NCBI RefSeq assembly: GCF_003025005.1
Contig: NZ_PVSS01000007.1
Coordinates: 1 to 64,000, forward strand
DNA length: 64,000 bases
Direction: 5' to 3'
Origin: Brumimicrobium mesophilum
GTDB lineage: Bacteria; Bacteroidota; Bacteroidia; Flavobacteriales_D; Crocinitomicaceae
In this document: positions 44,026 to 53,726 of the stretch, piece by piece
Layout: every line of letters begins with the position of its first letter
Numbering within the stretch: position 1 is the stretch's first letter
Position numbers and translations under genes: made by a program
Notes under the pieces: model-generated
Told to the model about the DNA's origin: nothing
Database searches by the model: none
What the model saw: only the letters and a program-made list of their open reading frames with translations

Positions 44026-44721
44026 TTAAACTTTCTCGTTCAAAACTCCAGCTAAAGCTTCTGCCAAAAGTGAATCTGCATTGCCATAGTTTTCTTGGTA
44101 ATCTAAATAACTTCTGCGCACTACTTCTTTTGCTTCTTCAGCTCCATAAATATGTGTGATTTCAACATTTTTAGAATCTCCACCCATGTCTTTGTATGTA
44201 AGGAAAAAATGTCTCACTCTATCTAAAACTCTTTGAGGAATTTGATCGATTGAAGTCATGTCACCATATACTTGGTCATCTTTAAGAACAGCAATAATTT
44301 TATCATCAGCTTCTCCACCATCAATCATCCTAAATCCACCAACAGGGATACATTCTGCAATAATATTACCACAGTTTACTTCTCTTTCTGATAATACACA
44401 AATATCCAAAGGATCATTATCTCCTACGATGTTTGTTCTTCCTGTTTTTTCATTTGCGAAATCAGCAACATGCTTGTCACATAAGGTTTGTGGAACAAAT
44501 CCATACATACAAGGCATGTAGTTAGAAAATTTCTGTGGACGGTCAACCATTAAGTATCCGCTTTCTTTATCGACTTCATACTTAATAGCGTCTGAAGGAA
44601 CGATCTCTATAAATGAGTTAATTAAATTTGGTTGATTTTCACCAATTGAGATACCATGCCATGGGTGAGCAACAAAACGTTGCTTAAGTGCTTTTGCTAA
44701 TTTAGCTACTTCTTCTTTCAT
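44026..44721 (-). CDS. ppa: Inorganic pyrophosphatase (family I)
   Basis: The enzyme hydrolyses pyrophosphate to phosphate, pulling biosynthetic reactions forward. The signature DNDPLDICVLSE with its metal-binding aspartates is present, preceded by the YGFVPQT loop and YEVDKESGYLMVDRP, and KNVEITH later. At 231 residues it is longer than E. coli Ppa, nearer to the chlamydial/eukaryotic-like type. ATG 44721 is chosen because the longer frame (to 44775) would begin in the promoter. Monocistronic with a clear terminator. Confidence 0.95.
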   Translation of the reverse strand: MKEEVAKLAKALKQRFVAHPWHGISIGENQPNLINSFIEIVPSDAIKYEVDKESGYLMVDRPQKFSNYMPCMYGFVPQTLCDKHVADFANEKTGRTNIVGDNDPLDICVLSEREVNCGNIIAECIPVGGFRMIDGGEADDKIIAVLKDDQVYGDMTSIDQIPQRVLDRVRHFFLTYKDMGGDSKNVEITHIYGAEEAKEVVRRSYLDYQENYGNADSLLAEALAGVLNEKV

Positions 44722-44762
44722 ATATTGTAATTTCAAGTAATATTCTTTCCAATAAAGGATTG

Positions 44763-44770
44763 CAAAAGTA
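44763..44770 (-). promoter_or_regulatory. -7 box of ppa
   Basis: TACTTTTG on the minus strand matches TAnnTTTG, 41 bases before the ATG at 44721. It excludes the upstream in-frame start at 44775. Confidence 0.6.
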
Positions 44771-44847
44771 CTCAAAAAAAATGAAAATTGAAAAACGTTT
44801 TAAATGACAGGTCGAACTGGATAAAATTTAAAGCTCAAAAACTATTA

Positions 44848-45714
44848 TTACTTACCGAAAGAGAAATAATCTAGAGGGTCCAAAGGCCCTAAGTCACTCC
44901 AAAGTTCAAAATGAAGATGAGGTCCAGAACTGCGTTCTCCAGTATTTCCAACAACCCCAATTGCTTTTCCTCGAGTTACTTTTTCGCCAACACTAACGTA
45001 AACTTTCTGCGCGTGCTTATATACTGTGATAATTTCATTCTCATGGCTCAAAATAATCGTATGACCATCCTTATCGTCATAGGATGAATGCAAAACAACA
45101 CCATTTAAACAAGCTTTTATTTGCTCATCTTTTTTAGTTACTATATCCACTCCAGGGTGATTGGGAATTCTAAATTTGCGACTGATTTCTCCAGCAACAG
45201 GATCATATAAAAATAAATTGTCGAAAGACTTATTATTAGGTTTCTTCTGTTTTTCTAAATTTTCTTTAATGTTATTATCTAATTCCAATTCAGCATTCGA
45301 AATTGTAGTATCAACACTAATCATGCTGCTATTTTCCGATTGATCATTTGAGTTAGAGGTGTAAATAGAATCTATAGATACCTCACCTAAAATTACTTTT
45401 TGTAAATTTATGATGTAGTTATCTTGAGCAATAAGCCTTTTTTCCAGGCCCTCAACTCTAATGGCAGTTGCTTCAATTTTTTGCTTATTCCTGTTCTTTA
45501 TGTTTTCAGGAAGAATATACCCTATTGGTGTGTAAGAGAAAATTAAATAATTGATTAGAAATAATACGATAACGAGAATTAAGGCTATACTAATTAATTG
45601 AATTCGATTGATTTTAACCCTCCACCATTCTTCAAAAGACAAGGGATCCATAGCAACTATTCTTGTTGAACGTTTAAACCAATTTGTTTTCTTCTTCTTT
45701 TCAGGTTTTTTCAT
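44848..45714 (-). CDS. M23 family metallopeptidase (LytM-type)
   Basis: The 288-residue protein is anchored by one membrane helix (about 38-60, IQLISIALILVIVLFLINYL) with a basic cytoplasmic start, followed by a coiled-coil-prone region (ENIKNRNKQKIEATAIRVEG) and a C-terminal peptidase domain. Zinc ligands are in HPGVDIV (H and D) and HLHFELW (second H of HxH). The LytM loop GNTGERSSGPHLHF is intact, so it should cut peptide cross-links or regulate amidases, like MepM or EnvC types. Genes of this type are common in Bacteroidota. A single-gene unit on the minus strand. Confidence 0.9.
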   Translation of the reverse strand: MKKPEKKKKTNWFKRSTRIVAMDPLSFEEWWRVKINRIQLISIALILVIVLFLINYLIFSYTPIGYILPENIKNRNKQKIEATAIRVEGLEKRLIAQDNYIINLQKVILGEVSIDSIYTSNSNDQSENSSMISVDTTISNAELELDNNIKENLEKQKKPNNKSFDNLFLYDPVAGEISRKFRIPNHPGVDIVTKKDEQIKACLNGVVLHSSYDDKDGHTIILSHENEIITVYKHAQKVYVSVGEKVTRGKAIGVVGNTGERSSGPHLHFELWSDLGPLDPLDYFSFGK

Positions 45715-45883
45715 AATAATGGAGGTAAATTTACATTTAATATGAACTTTTTATACTTTTTTAAAGTTAAAAATCTTAAATTAACATGGACTCAACTTGA
45801 GCATACTTAATTTTGGCTTATTATTTGATTACAAAGTTGTAATAAATGACAACTATTTCGGATTTATAACGTTATAACTATAG

Positions 45884-48259
45884 ATGAAAATTATCCTTTT
45901 AATATTAACAATTATGATGACTCCATTGGCATGGTCTCAACTTCAAACTGCTGGAGGTCAAACCGCAGACCAATTAGTGCAGAATGTACTTTTAGGATCA
46001 GGTGTTGATGTCTCAAATGTTAGTTATTCAGGAGCCACAAACGCCATTGGTACTTTCGATGCAACTAATGCAAGTATTGGAATTGACGAAGGAATTATTA
46101 TGACTACTGGAACTATTTTTCAAGGAGCCAATGGACCTTATGGTCCTAATGATTCTCCAAATTCAGGAATGGATAATAATACTACAGGTTATGGTCAATT
46201 AAGTAATTTGGTAGGTACTGCAACATACAATGCAACAATTCTAGAATTTGATTTTATACCCTATTCTGATACTGTAAGATTTAAATATGTTTTTGCTTCC
46301 GAAGAATATCCTGAATTTGTAGGTTCTGAATTTAACGATGTCTTTGCTTTTTTTATATCCGGCCCTGGAATACCGGGGGGATCTCAAAATATGGCCATTA
46401 TTCCTGGAACGAATCAACCCGTAGCTATTAACAACGTAAATCAAAATCTTAATAATAACTTTTTTGTAAACAATGGTAATGGAAGTCAATCTCCATTTAA
46501 TAATGACCCTTTTTATGTGCAGTATGATGGTTTTACAGTTCCTTTAGAGGCCTACTCAAAAGTGCAGTGTGGTGAGACTTATCATTTAATTATTGCCATT
46601 GCCGATGTTGGAGATGCAATTTATGATTCTGGAATTTTCTTAGAAAAAAATAGTTTAAATAGTGTTCAACCTGTTCAAGTTAGTTATGAATTATCTAGTG
46701 ACCCTTATGGTGATGGTCAAACAATGGCGCAATCATGCACCAGTGCGGAAATTACTATTGAAAGGTCAGGAAATAGCATTAATCAACCGTTAACAATTCC
46801 TATTAATCTTTCTGGCTCAGCTGTCGAAGGCCTAGATTATTCTACTGTTCCTAATAGTGTAACTTTCGCACCTGGTCAAACTACGGTGACATTTACTGTC
46901 GATGCCTTAAATAATACCGGTTTAACAGGAATTGTAAATTTAATTTTAGAATTTGAAATTGATGATCCTTGTGGAAATGCAGAGTATCAATCTATAGAAC
47001 TTTTTATTCAGCCTGTTGAACCAGTTTCGGTTACTGTGAATACTCCTACCATTTTATGCCCAGGTGAAGAGGTTCAATTAACTGCTCAAGCCTTAGGTGG
47101 GGGTGGAGGCTATACTTATTTATGGGATACAGGTGATACAACACCATCGATTTCCGTTATTCCAACAGGAACTCAAACCTATTCTGTTCAAGTAACTGAT
47201 GATTGTTTAAACGAAACCGCAACTGCTACAATTACTATTGATGTTCCTGTTTATGATCCACTACAATTATCAATTACAAATGATATTACTGAACAATGTC
47301 CTTATGTACCATATGACCTCGAAGTAGTGCCTTCTGGAGGAGCTGGTAATTATACTTTCGAATGGTTTGATCCAAATGGAAATACTATTGGAAATTCATC
47401 ATTTGTAAATGTTTCAGCTCCATTTACATCTGTATATACCGTTGTTGTGACGGATCAATGCGGAACGAGTGAAACAGCATCAGTAACAATTACCATTTTA
47501 AGTCCACCGCTGGTATTAGATATCACTCCACAACAAGAGATTTGTCCTGGAGATTCAGTTTTATTGACTGTGGTGGCCACCGGTGGATTTGGAAATTTCT
47601 ATTATAATTGGCCACATTCTAACGAAACCACAGCATCTGTTTGGGTTAATCCAACTGAATCCACTAGCTTCACTGTGATTGTAAAGGACGATTGTCAAAC
47701 ATTTCAAGTGCAGGCCGAAACTGAGGTAGTTGTTATTCAGCCTGATGTAGATTTTGATATAATTACTAATCCGAAATTTATAGGACTCCCAATTACTTTT
47801 CAAAACCTAACAATTAATGGTGATTCATATTTTTGGGATTTAGGGAATGGAGTAAATTCAACAATGATTCATCCAAACAATGTTTATTACACACCCGGAA
47901 CTTATGAAATTACATTAATTGGAACTGATGCAAAAGGATGTGTCGATTCTATCACAAAACCTTTAGAGATTTTAGATGAGGTATATCTTTATATTCCTAA
48001 TTCCTTCACACCAGGAGGAAATAGTCGCTTTAATAACACATTTGCAATAAGTGCCATTGGTATTGATGATATTGACCTTCAGATATATAATCGTTGGGGT
48101 GAACTTCTTTTCAGAGCATTTGATATTAATTTTGAATGGGACGGAACTTATGGAGGTAAATATGTTCAAGACGGTACATATGTATGGAAAATTGAGTACA
48201 CAACCGTAAACAACGCCTCACCTCAAATCAAAACAGGTCATATTAATGTTTTGAGATAA
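45884..48259 (+). CDS. Large secreted protein: choice-of-anchor L, Calx-beta-like, PKD and gliding-type C-terminal domain
   Basis: The 791-residue protein has a signal peptide (MKIILLILTIMMTPLAWSQ), then a choice-of-anchor-L domain (TAGGQTADQLVQNVLLGSGV, about 20-265), a Calx-beta-like repeat (VEGLDYSTVPNSVTFAPGQT, about 280-360), two or three SprB/Ig-like repeats with CPGEEVQLTAQALGGGGGYT and similar, a PKD domain (ITNPKFIGLPITFQNLT onward), and a C-terminal gliding-motility-associated (CHU_C, type B) domain: IPNSFTPGGNSRFNNTF, YNRWGELLFRA, FEWDGTYGGKYVQDGTYVWK. It is a predicted type IX cargo attached to or released from the surface, and the machinery (gldK-N, PorP/SprF) lies 5-14 kb downstream. 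Confidence 0.92.
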   Translation: MKIILLILTIMMTPLAWSQLQTAGGQTADQLVQNVLLGSGVDVSNVSYSGATNAIGTFDATNASIGIDEGIIMTTGTIFQGANGPYGPNDSPNSGMDNNTTGYGQLSNLVGTATYNATILEFDFIPYSDTVRFKYVFASEEYPEFVGSEFNDVFAFFISGPGIPGGSQNMAIIPGTNQPVAINNVNQNLNNNFFVNNGNGSQSPFNNDPFYVQYDGFTVPLEAYSKVQCGETYHLIIAIADVGDAIYDSGIFLEKNSLNSVQPVQVSYELSSDPYGDGQTMAQSCTSAEITIERSGNSINQPLTIPINLSGSAVEGLDYSTVPNSVTFAPGQTTVTFTVDALNNTGLTGIVNLILEFEIDDPCGNAEYQSIELFIQPVEPVSVTVNTPTILCPGEEVQLTAQALGGGGGYTYLWDTGDTTPSISVIPTGTQTYSVQVTDDCLNETATATITIDVPVYDPLQLSITNDITEQCPYVPYDLEVVPSGGAGNYTFEWFDPNGNTIGNSSFVNVSAPFTSVYTVVVTDQCGTSETASVTITILSPPLVLDITPQQEICPGDSVLLTVVATGGFGNFYYNWPHSNETTASVWVNPTESTSFTVIVKDDCQTFQVQAETEVVVIQPDVDFDIITNPKFIGLPITFQNLTINGDSYFWDLGNGVNSTMIHPNNVYYTPGTYEITLIGTDAKGCVDSITKPLEILDEVYLYIPNSFTPGGNSRFNNTFAISAIGIDDIDLQIYNRWGELLFRAFDINFEWDGTYGGKYVQDGTYVWKIEYTTVNNASPQIKTGHINVLR

Positions 48260-48310
48260 ATTCTCTTAATTAATATCCAGTCAATTTTCGGTTTAACAAT
48301 TAGGGTGTAT

Positions 48311-48318
48311 TATCTTTG
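48311..48318 (+). promoter_or_regulatory. -7 box of lnt
   Basis: TATCTTTG matches TAnnTTTG, 21 bases before the ATG at 48340. Confidence 0.6.
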
Positions 48319-48339
48319 TAAGAATAGAATTATTGAAAT

Positions 48340-49959
48340 ATGAAGTTTTCACGTCAGCATAGATTTTTATTAAGTGTTTTAAGTGGGGTATTAATGACTA
48401 TTTCATTTCCTCACACTGGAAGTTTGTTTCCATTAGTGTTTTTTGCATGGGTTCCTTTGTTGTTAGTTGAACATAATATCTATAGAGAGAAATACCGATC
48501 TTCTAAAGTATTTCTTCATGCATATTTAACTTTTTTCATTTATAATTTAGGAACTACCTATTGGATCTTTTATGCTAAAGGAGGAGAAGTGGGTGCTGTT
48601 TCCGCTTATTTTTTGAATGGATTTATTATGGCTTTGGTCTTTATGCTTTTTCATTGGACCAAGAAATATGTTGGTCAAAAAGAAGGATATATTGGAATAT
48701 TATTTTTTTGGGTTGGACTTGAATATATTCACTACCACTGGGAATTGAGTTGGCCATGGATTAACATTGGGAATACTTTTGCTACTGTACCAGAAATAGT
48801 TCAATGGTATGCTTATACAGGTGTTCTTGGAGGCTCTTTGTGGATTCTATTAATTAATTTATTGATATTTATAATATTTAATAATATCATTTTTGTAAAA
48901 GAATCCATTAAAATACAAACACCGTTAATCTATTTGTCATCAGCGATAATCCTTATTCCTTCACTATTGTCGTTTTGGAATTATACCACATTTGAAGAAA
49001 AAAATAATCCAATTGAAGTAGTTGTTACTCAACCCAATATTGATCCTTATAATGAGAAATTTAATCCAGACTTAAAAGCTCAATTAGCTCAATTAGATAA
49101 ATTCGTTGAGCGAGCTAAAGATTTAGTTACACCAAATACAGCGGTTGTTTTAGCACCTGAAACAGCTATTTCACAAGGATTCAATGAGGATAAATACAAA
49201 GATAATCCAGCGATGAATTATCTTCAAGGTATTGTTGATGGATGGGGGCAGACCTCTTTGTTTACAGGTGCATCAACCTACAAAGTCTTTGAGTATAAAA
49301 ATAGTTCAGCGGCTAAACAAATAAATGAATCCAATCTTTACTATGAATCTTATAATACATCCACTTTAATTTCTAGCAATAAACCACCGAAATTCGTTCA
49401 TAAATCAGAACTAGTTTTGGGTGTAGAAAAGATTCCTTTTGCGAAATGGTTTCCTTCATTAGAAAAATTATCAATTCAAAATGGAGGTACTTCTGGTACA
49501 CTTGGTGTAGAAGATGAACCACGTGTGTTGAATACCAATGGATTTACTTTTGCCCCAATTATTTGTTATGAATCTGTTTATGGCGGAATGATAGCAGAAC
49601 AATGTAGAAAAGGAGCTGAGGTTATATTTGTAATTACCAATGACGGTTGGTGGGAAAATACCGCAGGACATAGACAACATGCAAGTATTGCAAGGTTAAG
49701 AGCAATTGAAACGGGGCGTTATGTCGTTAGGTCTGCAAATACAGGAATATCTTGTGTGATCAATCAAAGAGGAGATGTTGTCCGTGCGACAGATTACTGG
49801 GTTCAGGATGCTTTTAAAGAAACCATAAATTTAAATTCTGAACCTACGTTTTATGTAACCTATGGAGATGTAATTGGAAGATCATTTTCCTTCGTTTTCT
49901 TCTTAATTGTTACCTTAACATTGGTAAGATACCTTCGAAGGTTCGGGAAATCATTTTAA
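48340..49959 (+). CDS. lnt: Apolipoprotein N-acyltransferase
   Basis: Lnt adds the third acyl chain to lipoproteins in the inner membrane. The 539-residue protein has about six N-terminal membrane helices (1-225) and a nitrilase-like domain, with the catalytic triad visible as Glu in LAPETAIS, Lys in FVHKSELVLGVEKIPF and Cys in PIICYESVY. A last hydrophobic helix (about 510-530) closes the protein. This fits the many lipoproteins in the neighbourhood (GldB, GldK, the Gly/Tyr-rich one). Convergent with gldC. Confidence 0.95.
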   Translation: MKFSRQHRFLLSVLSGVLMTISFPHTGSLFPLVFFAWVPLLLVEHNIYREKYRSSKVFLHAYLTFFIYNLGTTYWIFYAKGGEVGAVSAYFLNGFIMALVFMLFHWTKKYVGQKEGYIGILFFWVGLEYIHYHWELSWPWINIGNTFATVPEIVQWYAYTGVLGGSLWILLINLLIFIIFNNIIFVKESIKIQTPLIYLSSAIILIPSLLSFWNYTTFEEKNNPIEVVVTQPNIDPYNEKFNPDLKAQLAQLDKFVERAKDLVTPNTAVVLAPETAISQGFNEDKYKDNPAMNYLQGIVDGWGQTSLFTGASTYKVFEYKNSSAAKQINESNLYYESYNTSTLISSNKPPKFVHKSELVLGVEKIPFAKWFPSLEKLSIQNGGTSGTLGVEDEPRVLNTNGFTFAPIICYESVYGGMIAEQCRKGAEVIFVITNDGWWENTAGHRQHASIARLRAIETGRYVVRSANTGISCVINQRGDVVRATDYWVQDAFKETINLNSEPTFYVTYGDVIGRSFSFVFFLIVTLTLVRYLRRFGKSF

Positions 49960-49982
49960 AATAGATATGTTGGTTATCACTA

Positions 49983-50017
49983 AAAAAGGCACGATTCTCA
50001 TAGATGCGTGCCTTTTT
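49983..50017. terminator. Bidirectional terminator between lnt and gldC
   Basis: AAAAAGGCACG pairs with CGTGCCTTTTT around a 13-base loop. Both flanks carry A and T runs, so it can serve both converging genes. Confidence 0.9.
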
Positions 50018-50043
50018 AAAATGCTTGTTTAAATATTTTGTAA

Positions 50044-50397
50044 TTATTTATCCTCAGGTAAAATTTCCATTTTTTCCGCAAAATGATAACAGTAGTCTCT
50101 TAAATCTTCTGTAATATTTTTTTCACCAGTTGCTTTTTCGAAAGTATCAGCCATTGTTACCAACGTTTGATGAAAGAATTGTTTCATTTCTTCAATTGAT
50201 AACTCTTTTGTCCATAAATCAATCTTCATGGTGTTTTTTTCCTTAGGATCCCACATAGAAAGAAACATTGCACTGGCTTCTGCTTTCTCAATCGCTCCAT
50301 CTTGTGCTGACCAAATCATTCGAACAGGAACATTGTTTTCATTGGTTCCAACATTTATTGATATTTCAGAGGTTTTAGTAATCTTATCTTCACTCAT
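50044..50397 (-). CDS. gldC: Gliding motility protein GldC
   Basis: The 117-residue soluble protein matches GldC: SEISINVGTNENNVPVRMIWSAQDG, then AEASAMFLSMWDPKEKNTMKIDLWTKEL, ending in a helical DYCYHFAEKM. In Flavobacterium johnsoniae GldC assists gliding but is not essential, and gldB lies directly upstream, as it does here (35 bases). Its biochemical role is unknown. Confidence 0.9.
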   Translation of the reverse strand: MSEDKITKTSEISINVGTNENNVPVRMIWSAQDGAIEKAEASAMFLSMWDPKEKNTMKIDLWTKELSIEEMKQFFHQTLVTMADTFEKATGEKNITEDLRDYCYHFAEKMEILPEDK

Positions 50398-50432
50398 AAT
50401 TTGTATTCCTTTAAATTTTTAATGTATTCGAT

Positions 50433-51437
50433 TTATTGAATTTCGTATGTTTGTAAAATTGTATTGTATTTCGTTTTTAATAAAGTTTGTAAAGATAAGG
50501 CTTTGTTTTTAGACATGTATCCTTTCACTATTCTATATCCCAAAAATTGGCCTATTCTATCAGGGGCATTTTCAGATAATCCAACAGTTGTTGGAGCTTC
50601 ATTCAAAAAATTAGTTCTGATTCTTAAGTCAGTTTGAAATAATAATTGTTGCTCCACTAAATAATTCCAAACTGATTTTTCATTGGTGTTAGCCCACTCA
50701 TATTGGTTTTGGTTGTACCTTAAAATATATGATTCTTCTGCTTCAGGAAAAGCTGCGTTTAAAACGTATAAAATTTTCCCTGCTTGAATAATATGTTCAG
50801 CGAGTTTACTGTCAATTGATTTAAATAACTTCACTTGAATCCAGTTTAATAAAACATCTCGTTCAAGGTATTCTATATTCATTCTTTCTCTTTGCCATTG
50901 GTATAGTTGAGCATTTGGAATAGCTTTAATAACTTCACTTTCAGGAGAAATATAATTTTCTAAACCAACTGCTATATTATTATCTGAACAAGAAACTTGA
51001 CTAAATAATTTATTGATATAGAAAATATGATCAGGCACTAATGAATCATTGAAATGATAATTTAAATATTTAAAAGAGTGAGATATTTTATCCTGATGTT
51101 TGGGTAACTCTGTAAACAATTTTTTTTTCTCATCTTCTAAATCAGAGATGTAATCTGAATTATAGAAATTGTAAATAGCCTGATAAGAAGTGTCTTCAAT
51201 GTTTTGTCTAACGTTTTGACTTAATTCATAAATGAATAAACTTCCGAGTTGCTGTTTTAAACTTTCTACATTTACTTTAACATTTTCCAAAGATTGATTA
51301 TGTAGTTTTTGATCAACATTAATAAACTCAATTTTAAAATCCTTTTCTGGTAATGTTACGTCTAATGGACTCCGTGAACAGCTACTCAAAATGGCAGTCG
51401 TCATAAGAATTGCATAGAATGTTAAACTATAGTTCAT
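50433..51437 (-). CDS. gldB: Gliding motility lipoprotein GldB
   Basis: The 334-residue protein has a lipoprotein signal peptide with lipobox LSSC (Cys20). The GldB-family pattern (VDQKLHNQSLENVKVNVESL, NFYNSDYISDLEDE, ending SENAPDRIGQFLGYRIVKGYM, a DUF2268-peptidase-like HEYxH-less form) is visible, and adjacency to gldC confirms the assignment. GldB is needed for gliding in F. johnsoniae and stabilises other Gld proteins there. The gene order gldC-gldB with nadE nearby is conserved in flavobacteria as I recall. Confidence 0.88.
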   Translation of the reverse strand: MNYSLTFYAILMTTAILSSCSRSPLDVTLPEKDFKIEFINVDQKLHNQSLENVKVNVESLKQQLGSLFIYELSQNVRQNIEDTSYQAIYNFYNSDYISDLEDEKKKLFTELPKHQDKISHSFKYLNYHFNDSLVPDHIFYINKLFSQVSCSDNNIAVGLENYISPESEVIKAIPNAQLYQWQRERMNIEYLERDVLLNWIQVKLFKSIDSKLAEHIIQAGKILYVLNAAFPEAEESYILRYNQNQYEWANTNEKSVWNYLVEQQLLFQTDLRIRTNFLNEAPTTVGLSENAPDRIGQFLGYRIVKGYMSKNKALSLQTLLKTKYNTILQTYEIQ

Positions 51438-51541
51438 GAAATATGATTATTTTTGTGGGAGGTACCGATAATTAGTTTATCTTAATTGAATATTTTATGG
51501 GTACCAAATGAAACTGAAATTTTAATATTAAAATCAAAAGT

Positions 51542-52360
51542 ATGAAAAAATTACTGACTTTGTCATTTATAACTGGAATGCTCTTTACTTCTAATGCTCA
51601 AGATGCTTCGGATAAAAAAGTATTAGCAGGACTAACGGTTGGGGGAGCGATTAATTTTAATGATCCGCAAACAAAAACCATTGACTCAAAAACGGGAGGT
51701 GATTTTGTAGTGGGAATGGCTTTAGACTGGAACTTTTCTAAAAATATAGCTTTATCAACAGGAATAGAATTTGATTTTAACCGTTTCAGAACAACTTACA
51801 ATGAAACCGTTTATGTAGATTATAGAGACAAAGATATTCTACAATTCAAAGATTATTCGGATGAGAATACTGATAATTACTTTTTGTTAAATGAAAGACA
51901 ACATAAAAGTATCTATTTAAGTGTTCCTATTATGTTGAAGTTTCAAACTAACTACATGGGCTATATGAAGTATTATGGTAAATTTGGTTTAAGAAATAGT
52001 TTCATGTTAACTACCAGGACAAATAATGATGGTCAAGCTTATGATATTGAAGATAAGATTGTTGACGAAACAGAATTGAATGATATGAAATCACCTGGAG
52101 TTATGTCTTTCTATAAAGGAGCAATTGGAATAGCTGGAGGAGCAGAATATAATATTTCTGGAAATACAGTATTGGTTGTTGAATTAGGATATTATTATGG
52201 TTTTTCTGAAGTTTTTCAACAGAAGGGTGCTGTTTTTGGTGATGATGAAAAATCTTTATCTATGTATCAACCAACAACCGAGACAGAAAGTAATAGAATT
52301 TATTATTCTCCTAGTTTAAAACAAAGTCAACTTTTGCTTAAAGTTGCAGTATTATTTTAA
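51542..52360 (+). CDS. Porin-family outer-membrane protein (PorT-like barrel)
   Basis: The 272-residue protein has a signal peptide (MKKLLTLSFITGMLFTSNAQ) and an eight-strand barrel pattern: LAGLTVGGAINF, GDFVVGMALDWNFSKNIALS, YLSVPIMLKFQ, YYGKFGLRNSFM, and a terminal LLLKVAVLF strand. This is the outer membrane beta-barrel group that includes PorT, but the sequence alone does not settle that it is PorT itself, so no symbol is given. Divergent from gldB, and nadE starts 3 bases after its stop. Confidence 0.8.
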   Translation: MKKLLTLSFITGMLFTSNAQDASDKKVLAGLTVGGAINFNDPQTKTIDSKTGGDFVVGMALDWNFSKNIALSTGIEFDFNRFRTTYNETVYVDYRDKDILQFKDYSDENTDNYFLLNERQHKSIYLSVPIMLKFQTNYMGYMKYYGKFGLRNSFMLTTRTNNDGQAYDIEDKIVDETELNDMKSPGVMSFYKGAIGIAGGAEYNISGNTVLVVELGYYYGFSEVFQQKGAVFGDDEKSLSMYQPTTETESNRIYYSPSLKQSQLLLKVAVLF

Positions 52361-52363
52361 TCC

Positions 52364-53143
52364 ATGAGTTTATTTGATAGTGAAAAAATAGCCAGTCATA
52401 TTATTGACTGGCTTAATAATTATATAAAAGATTTACCTATAGACGGGTTTATCGTTGGCGTTTCTGGTGGTGTTGATTCAGCTTTAGTTGCGTCATTATG
52501 TGCCAGAACCAATAAGAAGGTTATTTTATTAAATATGCCTATTCGCCAATCTGAGTCGGAATTCATACGTTCTAAAGAGCAGATTGAAGCCTTGGAAAGA
52601 AACTTTGATAACGTGCAAGGAATGACAATTGATTTAACAAATACATTTGAATCTTTTGAGCATATAATGCCTGAGAATGTGAAGGAAAACCAATTGGCAA
52701 TGGCAAATTCTCGAGCACGTTTGAGGATGACAACTTTATATGGCGTTGGACAATCAAATAAATTACTGATAACCGGAACTGGAAATAAAATCGAAGATTT
52801 TGGTATTGGTTTCTTTACGAAATACGGTGATGGGGGAGTAGACCTTAATCCAATTGGAGATTTATTGAAATCAGAAGTATTTCTCCTTGCAAAACATTTG
52901 GGTGTAATACAAAAGATTATTGATGCGAAACCTACAGATGGATTATGGGGAGATGATCGCAATGATGAAGATCAAATCGGTGCAAACTATGACGAACTAG
53001 AGTTCATAATGAATTTTAAGGGAAGTAAGGATGATTTAACTGTTCGCCAGAAGGAAGTCTATGATATTTATCAAAGACTCAATACGATTAATCAACATAA
53101 AATGGTTCCAATTCCGGTGTGTAACTTGGAAGGTTTAAAGTAA
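52364..53143 (+). CDS. nadE: NAD(+) synthase, ammonia-dependent
   Basis: NadE amidates nicotinate-adenine dinucleotide to NAD. The P-loop SGGVDS (34-39) opens the ATP-pyrophosphatase domain, TGTGNKIEDFGIGFFTKYGDGGVDLNPIGDL holds the deamido-NAD binding residues, and PTDGLWGDDRNDEDQIG the second signature. At 259 residues there is no glutaminase domain. It follows the barrel gene by 3 bases and is likely co-transcribed. Confidence 0.96.
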   Translation: MSLFDSEKIASHIIDWLNNYIKDLPIDGFIVGVSGGVDSALVASLCARTNKKVILLNMPIRQSESEFIRSKEQIEALERNFDNVQGMTIDLTNTFESFEHIMPENVKENQLAMANSRARLRMTTLYGVGQSNKLLITGTGNKIEDFGIGFFTKYGDGGVDLNPIGDLLKSEVFLLAKHLGVIQKIIDAKPTDGLWGDDRNDEDQIGANYDELEFIMNFKGSKDDLTVRQKEVYDIYQRLNTINQHKMVPIPVCNLEGLK

Positions 53144-53282
53144 TATTTACCATTTTGGTTATCATGTTCATTTTTGATGTTAGTTCTGCTGTCTTACTTG
53201 GTTATTTGGCAGTGTGAAAGTTTAAATCCTTTTATTTTCAAAGGCTGTTTAAATGAAGTAAGATGTTCTCTTTTGTCATTCA

Positions 53283-53606
53283 TTAGGCCTCAGGTGCGAG
53301 TCTCAATACAATATTATCTATTTGTTCTGTAATATCAATTTGACAACCCAATCTACTATTGTCTTCTACAAAAAAGGCTTGATCGAGCATGTCCAATTCT
53401 GCATCACTTTGTTCGGCTAAATCATGTTCAGATTCTAAATAGCATTGGCAAGAGGCACACATCGCCATTCCGCCACATGTCCCCTCAACAGGTAAGTCAT
53501 AAGACTTACATAATTCCATAACATTCATGTTCATATCAGTAGGTGCCAACAATTCATGCTTTTCACCTTCTCTGTCCACTATGTAAACTGTAATATTCTC
53601 TTTCAT
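53283..53606 (-). CDS. 2Fe-2S ferredoxin (adrenodoxin type)
   Basis: The 107-residue protein has the adrenodoxin-type cluster: EGTCGGMAMCASCQCYLE gives cysteines 44, 50 and 53, and Cys88 is in SRLGCQID. The spacing C-x5-C-x2-C-xn-C is standard. It should transfer single electrons, for example in iron-sulfur or fatty-acid metabolism; no partner is adjacent. A -7 box lies just upstream of the start. Confidence 0.93.
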   Translation of the reverse strand: MKENITVYIVDREGEKHELLAPTDMNMNVMELCKSYDLPVEGTCGGMAMCASCQCYLESEHDLAEQSDAELDMLDQAFFVEDNSRLGCQIDITEQIDNIVLRLAPEA

Positions 53607-53621
53607 GGTTTAAACTTTACG

Positions 53622-53629
53622 CAAAAATA
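53622..53629 (-). promoter_or_regulatory. -7 box of the ferredoxin gene
   Basis: TATTTTTG on the minus strand matches TAnnTTTG, 15 bases before the ATG at 53606. Confidence 0.5.
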
Positions 53630-53676
53630 GTGATTATGTATTTTAGAACGAACTTAAATTAAATGAATTATTCCCA

Positions 53677-53712
53677 ATAAAAAAGCCCTAACTAATTAGC
53701 TAGGGCTCTATT
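53677..53712 (-). terminator. Terminator of the gldKLMN operon
   Basis: AGCCCTA at 53684-53690 pairs exactly with TAGGGCT at 53701-53707. On the minus strand it runs into TTTTTTATTGGG, 20 bases past the gldN stop. Confidence 0.85.
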
Positions 53713-53726
53713 CATTTTATATCGGA

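Noticed and set aside
52420-52962. 180-codon open frame on the minus strand inside nadE
   Set aside because: It lies wholly antisense to a clear NadE with all motifs; composition is that of a reversed coding strand and no domain is seen.
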